Shown here one piece after another: positions 1 to 6,463 of a stretch of DNA of 9,990 bases. A program made the position numbers and the translations under genes. Under the pieces are notes generated by a model. The model searched no databases. It was not told the DNA's origin and worked only from the letters and a program-made list of their open reading frames with translations. The stretch is from CAZXVU01 sp964644465 (lineage in GTDB: Bacteria > Chlamydiota > Chlamydiia > Chlamydiales > SM23-39), in the NCBI GenBank assembly GCA_964644465.1, contig CAZXVU010000074.1, positions 1-9,990 of the forward strand. Reading direction: 5' to 3'. Position 1 is the stretch's first letter; every line of letters starts with the position of its first letter.

Positions 1-1056
1 ATGAAACTCTGGTTCCGCTATCTTTTTGGATCTCTTCTCAAGACCTTTCTCTTTATTTTCCTCTGCATCCTAATCGGCTATGTAATTGTAGACCTATCTG
101 TCAACGGAGTCCGTTTCTTTTCCAAAGGGATCGCGAGCTTTACCCAAACTGCCCTTTACTATTTGCATCAATTCGCCATGCATTTGGAACTTTTTTTCCC
201 CTTATCTTTTTTATTGGCTTCCATGAAAGTCCTTTTCGATCTCAATTCCCACAATGAGCTTGTCGCTCTTCACATGGCTGGCCTCTCTAAGAAAAAACTC
301 CTGGCGCCTTTTTTTCTATTCGCCGGACTTCTTACACTTGTCTCCTACGTCAACACGCAATGGTTTGCGCCTGACGCGCAAGATGCCGCCTACGCTTTCA
401 GAGACGCCCATCCCAAGGGAAAGAAAAAAATGCAGAGAGAGCATGTCTATACGATTTCTCTCGACGACGATTCGGAACTGATCTATCAATCTTTTGATTC
501 AAACAAAAAAGAGCTTTTTGACGTTTTCTGGGTCCGGTCCCCCGATGATATTTGGCATGTTAAATACTTAAAGATCGATCCCAAACCGCCTGTTGGGCGC
601 TACGTAGACCATCTGACTCGCAATGCAGAAAAGCAGTTTCAAAAAACGGAAAGCTTCGACACAAAATCATTCCCAAAACTTCCTTGGGACGAAGATGCGA
701 TCCTCCAGCGCTTCGTCCCCTTCGAAAACCGCTCTCTATCGAATCTTCTGCAACAAGCCTGCGCAGATTGTTCTGACAGGCAAAGCGTTTTCTCCCATCT
801 ACACTATAAAATCGCACTCCCCCTACTCCCCTTCCTCATTCTCTTAGCCATCGGACCGCAAACGATGCGCTTTGCCCGCTCACGACCAACGCTTCTGATC
901 GCTACGTGCAATATTTTTGGCTTTATCTCTCTCATGACGATTCTCGATGGCATGTTGATTCTCGGAGAAAACCAAGTGCTTCCCGCGTATCTTGTGATCT
1001 GGGGTCCCATGGCGATCACATTCCTATCGATCATCCGCCCCTACGCCAAACTGTAG
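1..1056 (+). CDS. LptF/LptG family permease (YjgP/YjgQ), lipopolysaccharide export
   Basis: Probable inner-membrane permease subunit of the Lpt machine, which with the LptB ATPase pulls lipopolysaccharide out of the inner membrane and hands it to the periplasmic bridge. The 351-residue protein has the family layout: three N-terminal membrane segments (about residues 8-31, 56-79, 100-118), a polar periplasmic domain (about 120-265), then three C-terminal segments (about 270-287, 297-318, 325-346). The cytoplasmic loop after segment 2 has the typical ELVALHMAGLS stretch (residues 86-96). The length suits LptF/LptG (about 350-370). The window opens exactly on the ATG, so the ribosome site and any upstream partner gene are not visible. 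LptF and LptG cannot be told apart here. The 3' flank runs into an inverted-repeat element rather than another gene on this strand. Confidence 0.85.
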   Translation: MKLWFRYLFGSLLKTFLFIFLCILIGYVIVDLSVNGVRFFSKGIASFTQTALYYLHQFAMHLELFFPLSFLLASMKVLFDLNSHNELVALHMAGLSKKKLLAPFFLFAGLLTLVSYVNTQWFAPDAQDAAYAFRDAHPKGKKKMQREHVYTISLDDDSELIYQSFDSNKKELFDVFWVRSPDDIWHVKYLKIDPKPPVGRYVDHLTRNAEKQFQKTESFDTKSFPKLPWDEDAILQRFVPFENRSLSNLLQQACADCSDRQSVFSHLHYKIALPLLPFLILLAIGPQTMRFARSRPTLLIATCNIFGFISLMTILDGMLILGENQVLPAYLVIWGPMAITFLSIIRPYAKL

Positions 1057-1090
1057 ATTCACTCTCAGTACCTCACAAGGGCACTTAACT

Positions 1091-1214
1091 TTTATTCAAC
1101 GCAAAGAACGCAAAGGCGCAGAGGCCGCAAAGGAAGGAAAAAAAGCGCTGCAAAGCAGCGAAATATTTCTCTCTCTCTGTGATCTCTGTGCCTCTGTGTC
1201 TTTGTGTGAATAAA
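1091..1214. repeat. Imperfect inverted-repeat element (CRISPR-unrelated, non-coding)
   Basis: The ends are a perfect 8-base inverted pair, TTTATTCA at 1091-1098 and TGAATAAA at 1207-1214. Inside, the arms stay imperfectly complementary: the left arm is built from CGCAAAG/GCAGAGG words and the right arm from CTCTGTG/CCTCTGTG words. At the centre is a perfect hairpin, CGCTGC-AAA-GCAGCG (1146-1160). Read on the minus strand it gives TQRHR..TEITERE..FAALQRFF peptides, which I recognise as a recurrent spurious ORF in databases, so I treat this as a dispersed non-coding element. It has no transposase and no visible target duplication. It lies between the permease and carboxypeptidase genes and could form a long RNA hairpin in the permease 3' UTR. 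Confidence 0.75.
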
Positions 1215-1306
1215 GCTACGTGCCCCTCCAGCATCACACCGGTTTGAAAATTTCTTTGAACAACTTGTGGCGGGCAAAATTGGAAGTTTCGTATGATGCC
1301 GCAAAT

Positions 1307-2830
1307 ATGGCAAAGACACCCAAACAATTTAATGATCTTAAAGAACTTTCCGTTGAGATCCACAACTACAATTCGATCCTGACTCTTATGCATTGGGACC
1401 AGGAAACCTACATGCCCTCTGGCGGGATTACCGCTAGAAGCCATCAGATTGCCCAAATTTCCAGTCTGATTCATGAATTGAAGACGAGCCATAAATATGG
1501 AGCTTGTCTTGAAAAGCTAGTTCATTTATCGACAGGAAAACCTCGTATCAAAGGGCTTTCCCTTCCGCAGATTGCCTGCCTCCGCGAATGGCATCGGGAC
1601 TATACAAAAGCGACAAAGCTTCCTACCTCGTTTGTAAAAACCTTTTCTCAGACCACATCCGAAGCAAGCCAAATTTGGCAAGCCGCGAAAAAAGGGAATA
1701 ATTTCAAACTCTTTGCTCCCTTTTTAGAAAAGATCATCGGCCTTGTACGACAAAAAGCGGACATACTCGGATTTTCCGAACATCCCTATGATGCCCTTTT
1801 AGAGGCCTACGAACCATGTATGACGACGCATCGGGTAGGTGTAATTTTCGAAGGACTCCAAAAAGAGCTGACGCACCTACTGAAAAAAATCCAAGGCTGC
1901 CGTCAGATCGACGACCGGTTCCTCCATGCAAAAGTCAATGATGAAACGCAAATGGAAATCGGACGCCTTTTTCTCTCAAAACTTCCGATGGATATGGCCT
2001 ACACGCGGCTCGATATCTCGGCCCACCCATTTTCCTTAGCCCTGCACCCGCATGACAGCCGAATCACGACGCGGATTATCCCCAATGCTTTTATGAGCAA
2101 TATTTTCTCTGTCCTCCATGAAGCAGGACACTCCTTTTATGAAATGGGACTCTCTACCGCGAACTGGGGAACGCCTTTAGGCGAAGCAGCCTCTCTAAGC
2201 ATCCACGAAAGCCAGTCCCGCTGGTGGGAAACCTTGATCGGCAGAAGCCTCCCCTTCTGGAAACATTTTTATCCTCTGCTGCAAAAAACAATACCCACTC
2301 GTTTGAAAAAAATTCCTCTCGAAAGGTTTTACCGCGCAATCAACAAAGCAGGCCCTTCTTTTATCCGCGTAGAAGCCGATGAAGTCACTTATTGTCTTCA
2401 TGTAATCATCCGCTTTGAAATTGAGAAAGAACTTGTGAAAGGAACTTTGCAAGTGAGCGATCTTCCCGCTGCATGGAATGCAAAAATGAAAGAATATCTC
2501 GGCATTACTCCTCCCAATGACACGTTGGGATGTCTCCAAGACATCCACTGGTCTTTAGGCGATTTCGGATATTTCCCCACCTATGCTCTTGGCAATCTAT
2601 TTTCGGCCCAATTCTTTGGCTCCTTTGCCAAAAAAAATCCCGATTGGGATGAACGTGTAGCCAAGGGAGAATTAGAATTTGTCCGCGAATGGCTCAAAGT
2701 GAACATCCACCGCTGGGGCCGGATGTATAATGCAGACGAGCTGGCCAAAAGAGTGACGGGCAAGCCTCTGAACGAAACGGCTTACTGTAATTATCTCAAG
2801 AAAAAATATAGTGAAATTTATAGGTTTTGA
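1307..2830 (+). CDS. M32 family metallocarboxypeptidase (carboxypeptidase Taq type)
   Basis: Cytosolic zinc carboxypeptidase that removes C-terminal residues from peptides. All M32 signature motifs are present in order: HPF (240-242), DSRIT (250-254), the zinc motif HEAGH (271-275), HESQ with the third zinc ligand Glu301, IRVEAD (353-358) and GCLQDIHW (408-415). The zinc ligands are therefore His271, His275 and Glu301. The length from this start is 507 residues, the usual size for the family. The frame is open upstream to 1220, but that extension starts next to the repeat element and has no family character. The ATG at 1307 begins MAKTPKQFNDL, which fits known N-termini. No strong Shine-Dalgarno is visible. 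There is no signal peptide. The 3' end overlaps the thioesterase on the other strand by 13 bases. Likely role: recycling of peptides imported or produced by proteolysis. Confidence 0.93.
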   Translation: MAKTPKQFNDLKELSVEIHNYNSILTLMHWDQETYMPSGGITARSHQIAQISSLIHELKTSHKYGACLEKLVHLSTGKPRIKGLSLPQIACLREWHRDYTKATKLPTSFVKTFSQTTSEASQIWQAAKKGNNFKLFAPFLEKIIGLVRQKADILGFSEHPYDALLEAYEPCMTTHRVGVIFEGLQKELTHLLKKIQGCRQIDDRFLHAKVNDETQMEIGRLFLSKLPMDMAYTRLDISAHPFSLALHPHDSRITTRIIPNAFMSNIFSVLHEAGHSFYEMGLSTANWGTPLGEAASLSIHESQSRWWETLIGRSLPFWKHFYPLLQKTIPTRLKKIPLERFYRAINKAGPSFIRVEADEVTYCLHVIIRFEIEKELVKGTLQVSDLPAAWNAKMKEYLGITPPNDTLGCLQDIHWSLGDFGYFPTYALGNLFSAQFFGSFAKKNPDWDERVAKGELEFVREWLKVNIHRWGRMYNADELAKRVTGKPLNETAYCNYLKKKYSEIYRF

Positions 2831-3288
2831 TGCGTTAAACGCATTTGACGCCGCTTTTCAGCTTGTTCAAACCGTTTCATCTGTTCCGGCGATTCTGGAA
2901 TTACAGGATTGATCTCCACCGGCTTATGATCGTCATCGACGGCGACAAAAGTAAAATAAGCAGATAGAATATCTTTTTGCTCCAAACTCCTAAAATCTTC
3001 CGCTATCACTTTAATGCCGATTTCCATGGAAGTGCGCCATGCTTTATTCACGGAAGCCATACAGACTAAAATATCGCCCCTTCTTGCTGGATTCAGAAAA
3101 CGGACTGAGTCGATCCCGAGCGTTACGCATACTCTGCCCGAGTGCCGTTTGGCAACTATAGCAGCTAAAGAATCGACGATCTGCATGACTCGCCCTCCAA
3201 AGAGGGTTCCATGCGGATTGAGGTCGTTAGGATATACCTCAACGACTTGATCGATGATTGCAGATGAAGAAACAGTCTTGCCTTCCAT
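2818..3288 (-). CDS. Acyl-CoA thioesterase, hot-dog fold (YciA/BACH type)
   Basis: Hydrolyses acyl-CoA to free fatty acid and CoA in the cytosol. The 156-residue protein has the hot-dog core: N24-P-H-G27-T-L-F-G-G at residues 24-32, followed by Asp39 in the MQIVDSLAA helix. In this family Asn24 and Asp39 positions are catalytic. The next strands (VTLGIDSVRFLNPARRGD, about 56-73) are typical of the YciA/BACH group. The C-terminal tail (about 130-156) is charged and helical (PEQMKRFEQAEKRRQ), a common extension in these enzymes. The gene sits downstream of rpsI on the same strand, but the terminator at 3340-3363 separates them, so it probably has its own promoter. The Shine-Dalgarno is weak. 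Similar thioesterases occur in chlamydiae; I cannot state substrate chain length. Confidence 0.88.
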   Translation of the reverse strand: MEGKTVSSSAIIDQVVEVYPNDLNPHGTLFGGRVMQIVDSLAAIVAKRHSGRVCVTLGIDSVRFLNPARRGDILVCMASVNKAWRTSMEIGIKVIAEDFRSLEQKDILSAYFTFVAVDDDHKPVEINPVIPESPEQMKRFEQAEKRRQMRLTHQNL

Positions 3289-3339
3289 AAGAGAGGTCCC
3301 TTATGTAGGCAATACCAAATAAAGAAATAAAAGTAAATA

Positions 3340-3363
3340 AAGAGCCCTTTTTTAAGGGCTCTT
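3340..3363 (-). terminator. Intrinsic terminator of the rplM-rpsI operon
   Basis: A perfect 10-bp stem (AAGAGCCCTT / AAGGGCTCTT) with a 4-base loop lies 33 bases beyond the rpsI stop. Read on the minus strand it is followed by a T-rich run (TTATTTACTTTTATTTCTTTATTT, as seen in the complement of 3316-3339), the normal form of a rho-independent terminator. The plus-strand flank is not T-rich and no plus-strand gene ends here, so the direction is minus. Confidence 0.88.
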
Positions 3364-3396
3364 GAAATAATCGGAAAGTAGCCAAAAAAGGCTCTG

Positions 3397-3792
3397 TTAT
3401 CTCTTCGAGAACTGGAAGCGTTTGCGGGCGCCTTTGCGTCCGTATTTCTTACGTTCTCTTTTTCGAGGATCGCGTGTGAGGAAACCGAGATCTTTCAATT
3501 CGCCACGGATTTCTTCGTTTTCCTGAACTAGCGCACGGCTGATGCCGAGGCGAGTAGCGACTGCTTGACCTTCAAGTCCTCCGCCTTTGACGCGGATGAC
3601 GAGATCCACTTTCTCAGGATTCGAAAATTTTTGAAGAGGAGCTAAAATCAGTTCTCTTTGGAGAGGGAGTGGGAAATATTCTTCGAATGTGCGTCCATTG
3701 ACGTCGATGATCCCTGTTCCTCTTCTCATGCGAACTGAGGATACCGCTGTTTTTCTGCGGCCGATTCCAATAGTCTCTTGTTGTTGTGCCAT
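3397..3792 (-). CDS. rpsI: 30S ribosomal protein S9 (uS9)
   Basis: Small-subunit protein of the ribosome head; its C-terminal tail reaches the P-site tRNA. The 131-residue product has the family's N-terminal GIGRRKTAVSSVR (residues 9-21), the middle GGGLEGQAVATRLGISRAL stretch (about 71-89), and the highly basic end TRDPRKRERKKYGRKGARKRFQFSKR, with the invariant Ser-Lys-Arg terminus. Length is normal. It begins 12 bases after the rplM stop and has an AAAGGA ribosome site about 8 bases before the ATG, so the two are one operon in the near-universal L13-S9 order. The FEEYFPLPLQR stretch resembles chlamydial S9 from memory. An intrinsic terminator follows. Confidence 0.97.
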   Translation of the reverse strand: MAQQQETIGIGRRKTAVSSVRMRRGTGIIDVNGRTFEEYFPLPLQRELILAPLQKFSNPEKVDLVIRVKGGGLEGQAVATRLGISRALVQENEEIRGELKDLGFLTRDPRKRERKKYGRKGARKRFQFSKR

Positions 3793-3804
3793 TTCTCTGA
3801 TCCT

Positions 3805-4251
3805 TTAAATACTTACAGGGATAGGGTTTTGGGCTCTCATGTCGTGATCGGCGCCCTTATAAATACGAAGTTTTTTCACTTGCTGTCCGCCGAGACGGGT
3901 CTTTGGCATCATCCCTTTGATGGCATGCTCTAAGATATACTCAGGCTTACGGGCAATCATAGTTTTGTAGGGAACTTCGCGCATTCCGCCGACAAAACCT
4001 GTATATTTGCGGTAGATTTTGCGGGCTTCTTTCATCCCTGTGACTTCAATCTTTTCCGCATTGATGATGATAACGCCGTCGCCGCAATCGACATTCGGTG
4101 TAAAATCTGGGCGGTGTTTGCCGCGCAGCACTTTTGCGATTTCAGCTGCGAATCGGCCCAAGGTCTTTCCGGAGGCATCGAATAGATACCATTTTCGTGA
4201 GCTGAGAGCCTCTTGCTTGGTCAAGAGAGGTGTCTTCTGTTTATGGTTCAT
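3805..4251 (-). CDS. rplM: 50S ribosomal protein L13 (uL13)
   Basis: Early-assembling large-subunit protein that binds 23S rRNA. The 148 residues show the family blocks: WYLFDASGKTLGRFAAEIAKVLRGKH (about 21-46), DCGDGVIIINAEKIEVTG (about 55-72), and KYTGFVGGMREVP...MIARKPEYILEHAIKGMMPKTRLGGQQ (about 87-124). It is the first gene of the rplM-rpsI operon. The ATG at 4251 gives a normal length with a short basic leader. The ribosome site is weak (GGATCTTGAG upstream). The gene lies divergent from miaB, with the intervening control region cut by the N gap. The MREVP/MIARKP/KGMMPKT wording resembles chlamydial L13 from memory; no alignment was run. Confidence 0.97.
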   Translation of the reverse strand: MNHKQKTPLLTKQEALSSRKWYLFDASGKTLGRFAAEIAKVLRGKHRPDFTPNVDCGDGVIIINAEKIEVTGMKEARKIYRKYTGFVGGMREVPYKTMIARKPEYILEHAIKGMMPKTRLGGQQVKKLRIYKGADHDMRAQNPIPVSI

Positions 4252-4286
4252 GATCTCAAGATCCTAAATGACAAATTGAAAACGAC

Positions 4287-4316
4287 ATAATATCTCTAAA
4301 CCCGATTTTTTGAAAA
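4287..4316 (-). promoter_or_regulatory. Candidate promoter for rplM-rpsI
   Basis: On the minus strand a TATTAT -10-like hexamer (complement of 4287-4292) lies 36 bases before the rplM ATG, with TTTTCA 18 bases further upstream (complement of 4311-4316) as a poor -35. The site touches the assembly gap, so a better promoter could be hidden in the missing sequence. Confidence 0.35.
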
Positions 4317-4318
4317 GG

Positions 4319-4418
4319 NNNNNNNNNNNNNNNNNNNNNNNNNNNNNNNNNNNNNNNNNNNNNNNNNNNNNNNNNNNNNNNNNNNNNNNNNNNNNNNNNN
4401 NNNNNNNNNNNNNNNNNN
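4319..4418. other. Assembly gap (100 N)
   Basis: A run of exactly 100 N, the conventional placeholder for a scaffold join of unknown length. It removes the first codons of miaB and part of the divergent miaB/rplM control region. Comparing cysteine positions with E. coli MiaB suggests only about 5-10 residues of miaB are lost, so any extra missing DNA would lie between the two genes. Confidence 0.98.
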
Positions 4419-5744
4419 TTTATAAGAACCTACGGCTGCCAGATGAATGAGCTCGATACCGAGATCATGGCAGGCCAGCTCCAAAAACGGGGCCTTGCGC
4501 CGGTATTGGATGAGGAATCCGCCGACCTTCTGATTTTCAATACCTGTTCCATCCGCGATCTGGCTGAAAGAAAGGTTATGGGAAAGCTCGGCCGCATGGG
4601 AAGGGGTCAAAAGAAAAATACCCTAATCGGCGTCACGGGCTGCATGGCGATGGCCAAAAAAAACACCCTCTTTCGGAAATTCCCCCATCTCGATTTCGTA
4701 GTCGGAACGAATAACATCACCGATTTAGGCACTGTTCTCGACGAAGTTTTATATACCAAGCGGCAGGTCTTTAAAACAGACGACCGGTTTGAAGAAAATC
4801 TCGATTACCTGGTGGCCAAAAGGGACAATAAAATAAAAGCTTTTGTTTCCATCATCAGAGGATGCGACAAATATTGTACCTATTGCGTCGTCCCATACAC
4901 CCGCGGACAAGAAGTATCCCGCCCCCCAGAGAGCGTTGTGGAGGAATGCACACGCCTGGTCCAGCAGGGCTATAAAGAAATCACTTTACTCGGGCAAAAC
5001 GTCAACAGCTATGGGAAAGACAAGCCAGAATGGAATTGCCTGTTTCACGATCTCCTCTACCGCCTCGATAAAATTCCTGGCATGGAGAGGATCCGGTTCA
5101 TGACCTCCCATCCGATCGATATCACTGTGGAGCTTATGCAGGCGATCCGCGATCTTCCATCCCTTTGCGAATTCGTCCATTTCCCGATCCAGGCGGGCTC
5201 CAGCCGCATTCTGAAAAAGATGCACCGCATTTACACCAAAGAACAATATCTCGAAAAAGTAGCGCTTCTCCGCGAAATTGTCCCCGATGTCTCTCTCGGG
5301 ACCGATATCATCGTCGGCTTTCCCACCGAGACAGAAGAGGAATTCCAAGAGACCTATGATGTCCTGAAACAAATCCGCTATTCGCTAGCCTTTGTCTTCG
5401 CCTACAGCCCCCGCAAAGGAACTCCCGCAATCCGTTGGAAAGACGATATTCCGGAAGAAGTAAAACAGGACCGCCTGCAGCGGCTCATGGATCTGCAAAA
5501 TGAGATCAGCAATGAAGAGCGGCAGCAAATGCTCGGCAATTCCTATGAAGTCCTTGTTGAGCGATTCAATAAAGACGGAGAAAAGCTAAAGGGACGAACT
5601 CGCTGCTGGAAGAAAGTGATTTTTGATGGCGACGAAAGTCTGATCGGCACCCTGCAGTCAGTCAAAGTCCACAGCTACAGCCACCAGACTTTGATCGGAG
5701 AGATTGCAAAACCAGAAGCATCCCTCCGCTTGAAAGTTGTTTAG
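4419..5744 (+). CDS. miaB: tRNA-2-methylthio-N6-dimethylallyladenosine synthase MiaB (5' end in gap)
   Basis: Radical-SAM methylthiotransferase that turns i6A37 into ms2i6A37 in tRNAs reading UNN codons. The frame is already open at the gap edge and reads FIRTYGCQMNELDTE, the MiaB N-terminus, so the ATG at 4443 is internal. Numbering from 4419, the auxiliary-cluster cysteines are Cys7, Cys43 and Cys75, and the radical-SAM motif C-x3-C-x2-C is Cys149, Cys153, Cys156. This matches E. coli spacing (12, 49, 83, 157/161/164) and implies only a few missing residues. A C-terminal TRAM domain (GRTRCWKKVIFDG...GEI) favours MiaB over RimO. It is divergent from rplM, and its stop directly abuts the stop of the minus-strand neighbour. 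Its partner enzyme MiaA is not in the window. Confidence 0.95.
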   Translation, partial: FIRTYGCQMNELDTEIMAGQLQKRGLAPVLDEESADLLIFNTCSIRDLAERKVMGKLGRMGRGQKKNTLIGVTGCMAMAKKNTLFRKFPHLDFVVGTNNITDLGTVLDEVLYTKRQVFKTDDRFEENLDYLVAKRDNKIKAFVSIIRGCDKYCTYCVVPYTRGQEVSRPPESVVEECTRLVQQGYKEITLLGQNVNSYGKDKPEWNCLFHDLLYRLDKIPGMERIRFMTSHPIDITVELMQAIRDLPSLCEFVHFPIQAGSSRILKKMHRIYTKEQYLEKVALLREIVPDVSLGTDIIVGFPTETEEEFQETYDVLKQIRYSLAFVFAYSPRKGTPAIRWKDDIPEEVKQDRLQRLMDLQNEISNEERQQMLGNSYEVLVERFNKDGEKLKGRTRCWKKVIFDGDESLIGTLQSVKVHSYSHQTLIGEIAKPEASLRLKVV

Positions 5745-6344
5745 TTATTGATTTGGCTGTCTTTTGTCTTGGTTTTGACGCGCTTTTCCTGTATTTCCCG
5801 ATGGCGTTGCGCTTTGCTGCGTTTGCCCTCTATTCCTAGTATTTTGCGCTTTTCCACTATTCCCCGACGGCGTTGGGCCATGCTGCATTTGTCCTCTATT
5901 CTCAGTATTTTGCGCTCTCCCCGCATTCCCAGACGGTGACGCGCTTTGCTGAGTTTGTCCTCCATTCCAAGTATTTTGCGCTCTTCCCGCATTCCCAGAT
6001 GGTGCTGCGTTTTGCTGACCTTGCCCTCCAGATCTCCACTGTCTTCCTGCGCCCGTACTTTCATTCCAATTTCTTTTCCCTCGATGTTCTCGAGATCGCC
6101 AATTCCCATGATATTGGCGGTGATAATTCCAATAATCATCCTCATTAAAGAAGAAATTTCCCCAATACCAACCCGGGCCAAACCAGTAGATATCCTGAGC
6201 GTCATCATCAAAATAATATTCAGGCCCATTATTGTAATAATCATCGTAGTCATCAGGAGTATTCTGAATCACGTAAATGCGTTTTTCGCACGATACAAAA
6301 ATCGAACAGCTGATGATGCTTAGAATAATGGCAATTTTTCTCAT
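5745..6344 (-). CDS. Putative secreted lipoprotein with 22-residue tandem repeats
   Basis: I do not recognise this 199-residue protein. It begins with a short lysine/arginine start and a hydrophobic stretch ending in FVSC (Cys19), a plausible though imperfect lipobox, so export with lipid anchoring is likely; Cys13 is a less likely alternative. Residues 20-80 are extremely rich in Asp, Tyr, Trp, Phe and Asn (DDYDDYYNN, YWFGPGWYWGNFFF). Residues 81-105 are basic and polar. Residues 106-193 are four 22-residue repeats with a conserved core PSGN-[AST]-G-[RK]-A plus Gln, Asn and Thr, followed by a basic tail. A GAGGA ribosome site lies 3 bases before the ATG. The C-terminal part is probably disordered. 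Function is unknown; a surface or periplasmic structural or adhesive role is only a guess. The repeats are also open in other frames, but only this frame gives a signal peptide and ribosome site. Confidence 0.75.
   Translation of the reverse strand: MRKIAIILSIISCSIFVSCEKRIYVIQNTPDDYDDYYNNGPEYYFDDDAQDIYWFGPGWYWGNFFFNEDDYWNYHRQYHGNWRSREHRGKRNWNESTGAGRQWRSGGQGQQNAAPSGNAGRAQNTWNGGQTQQSASPSGNAGRAQNTENRGQMQHGPTPSGNSGKAQNTRNRGQTQQSATPSGNTGKARQNQDKRQPNQ
5766..6029. repeat. Four tandem 66-bp repeats inside the lipoprotein gene
   Basis: The repeat is 4 x 66 bases, in register with the reading frame (22 codons). On the plus strand the word AGTATTTTGCGCT recurs at 5838, 5904 and 5970, exactly 66 bases apart. 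The copy nearest the gene's 3' end (5766-5831) is the most diverged. Since 66 is a multiple of 3, gain or loss of a copy would keep the frame. Confidence 0.9.
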
Positions 6345-6400
6345 GGGTCCTCGGTTCTCTTTGCAATTTCTGATTAGGTGAAGTCAAAAAATTAATCAAG

Positions 6401-6418
6401 ATCTTCTCGAAGATTTTT
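6401..6418 (+). other. Small inverted repeat upstream of the aminotransferase gene
   Basis: ATCTTC-TC-GAAGAT (6401-6414) followed by TTTT lies in the 119-base divergent region. It could be a weak hairpin or an operator half-site pair, since it overlaps the candidate -35 of the downstream gene. No plus-strand gene ends close by for it to terminate. Confidence 0.3.
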
Positions 6419-6435
6419 CGCTCTTCTTCTAGAAT
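6407..6435 (+). promoter_or_regulatory. Candidate promoter of the aminotransferase-methyltransferase unit
   Basis: TAGAAT at 6430-6435 matches the -10 consensus at five of six bases. TCGAAG lies 17 bases upstream as a weak -35. The predicted start would give a leader of roughly 20 bases carrying the AGGA ribosome site. This is the best match in the 6345-6463 spacer but it is not strong. Confidence 0.35.
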
Positions 6436-6463
6436 GTGCCCACAAAAAAACCAGGAACGATAA

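Noticed and set aside
1220..1306. Upstream extension of the carboxypeptidase frame
   Set aside because: The extra 29 codons begin beside the repeat element, lack a ribosome site and have no M32 character; the ATG at 1307 gives the family length.
1085..1492. Minus-strand ORF of 135 codons, and a second one at 1092-1319
   Set aside because: Both run through the dispersed inverted repeat and then antisense to the carboxypeptidase N-terminus; the peptide is the familiar spurious product of that repeat.
2830..2846. Palindrome ATGCGTTAAACGCAT as a terminator for the carboxypeptidase gene
   Set aside because: The usable stem is only about 5-7 bp with a tiny loop and no real T run on either strand, and it lies inside the thioesterase coding end.
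4986..5372. Minus-strand ORF of 128 codons inside miaB
   Set aside because: It is antisense to the well-conserved radical-SAM gene and shows no start signal or family resemblance.
5766..6029. CRISPR array or non-coding satellite for the 66-bp repeats
   Set aside because: Copies are directly adjacent without unique spacers and are in frame with a coding gene.
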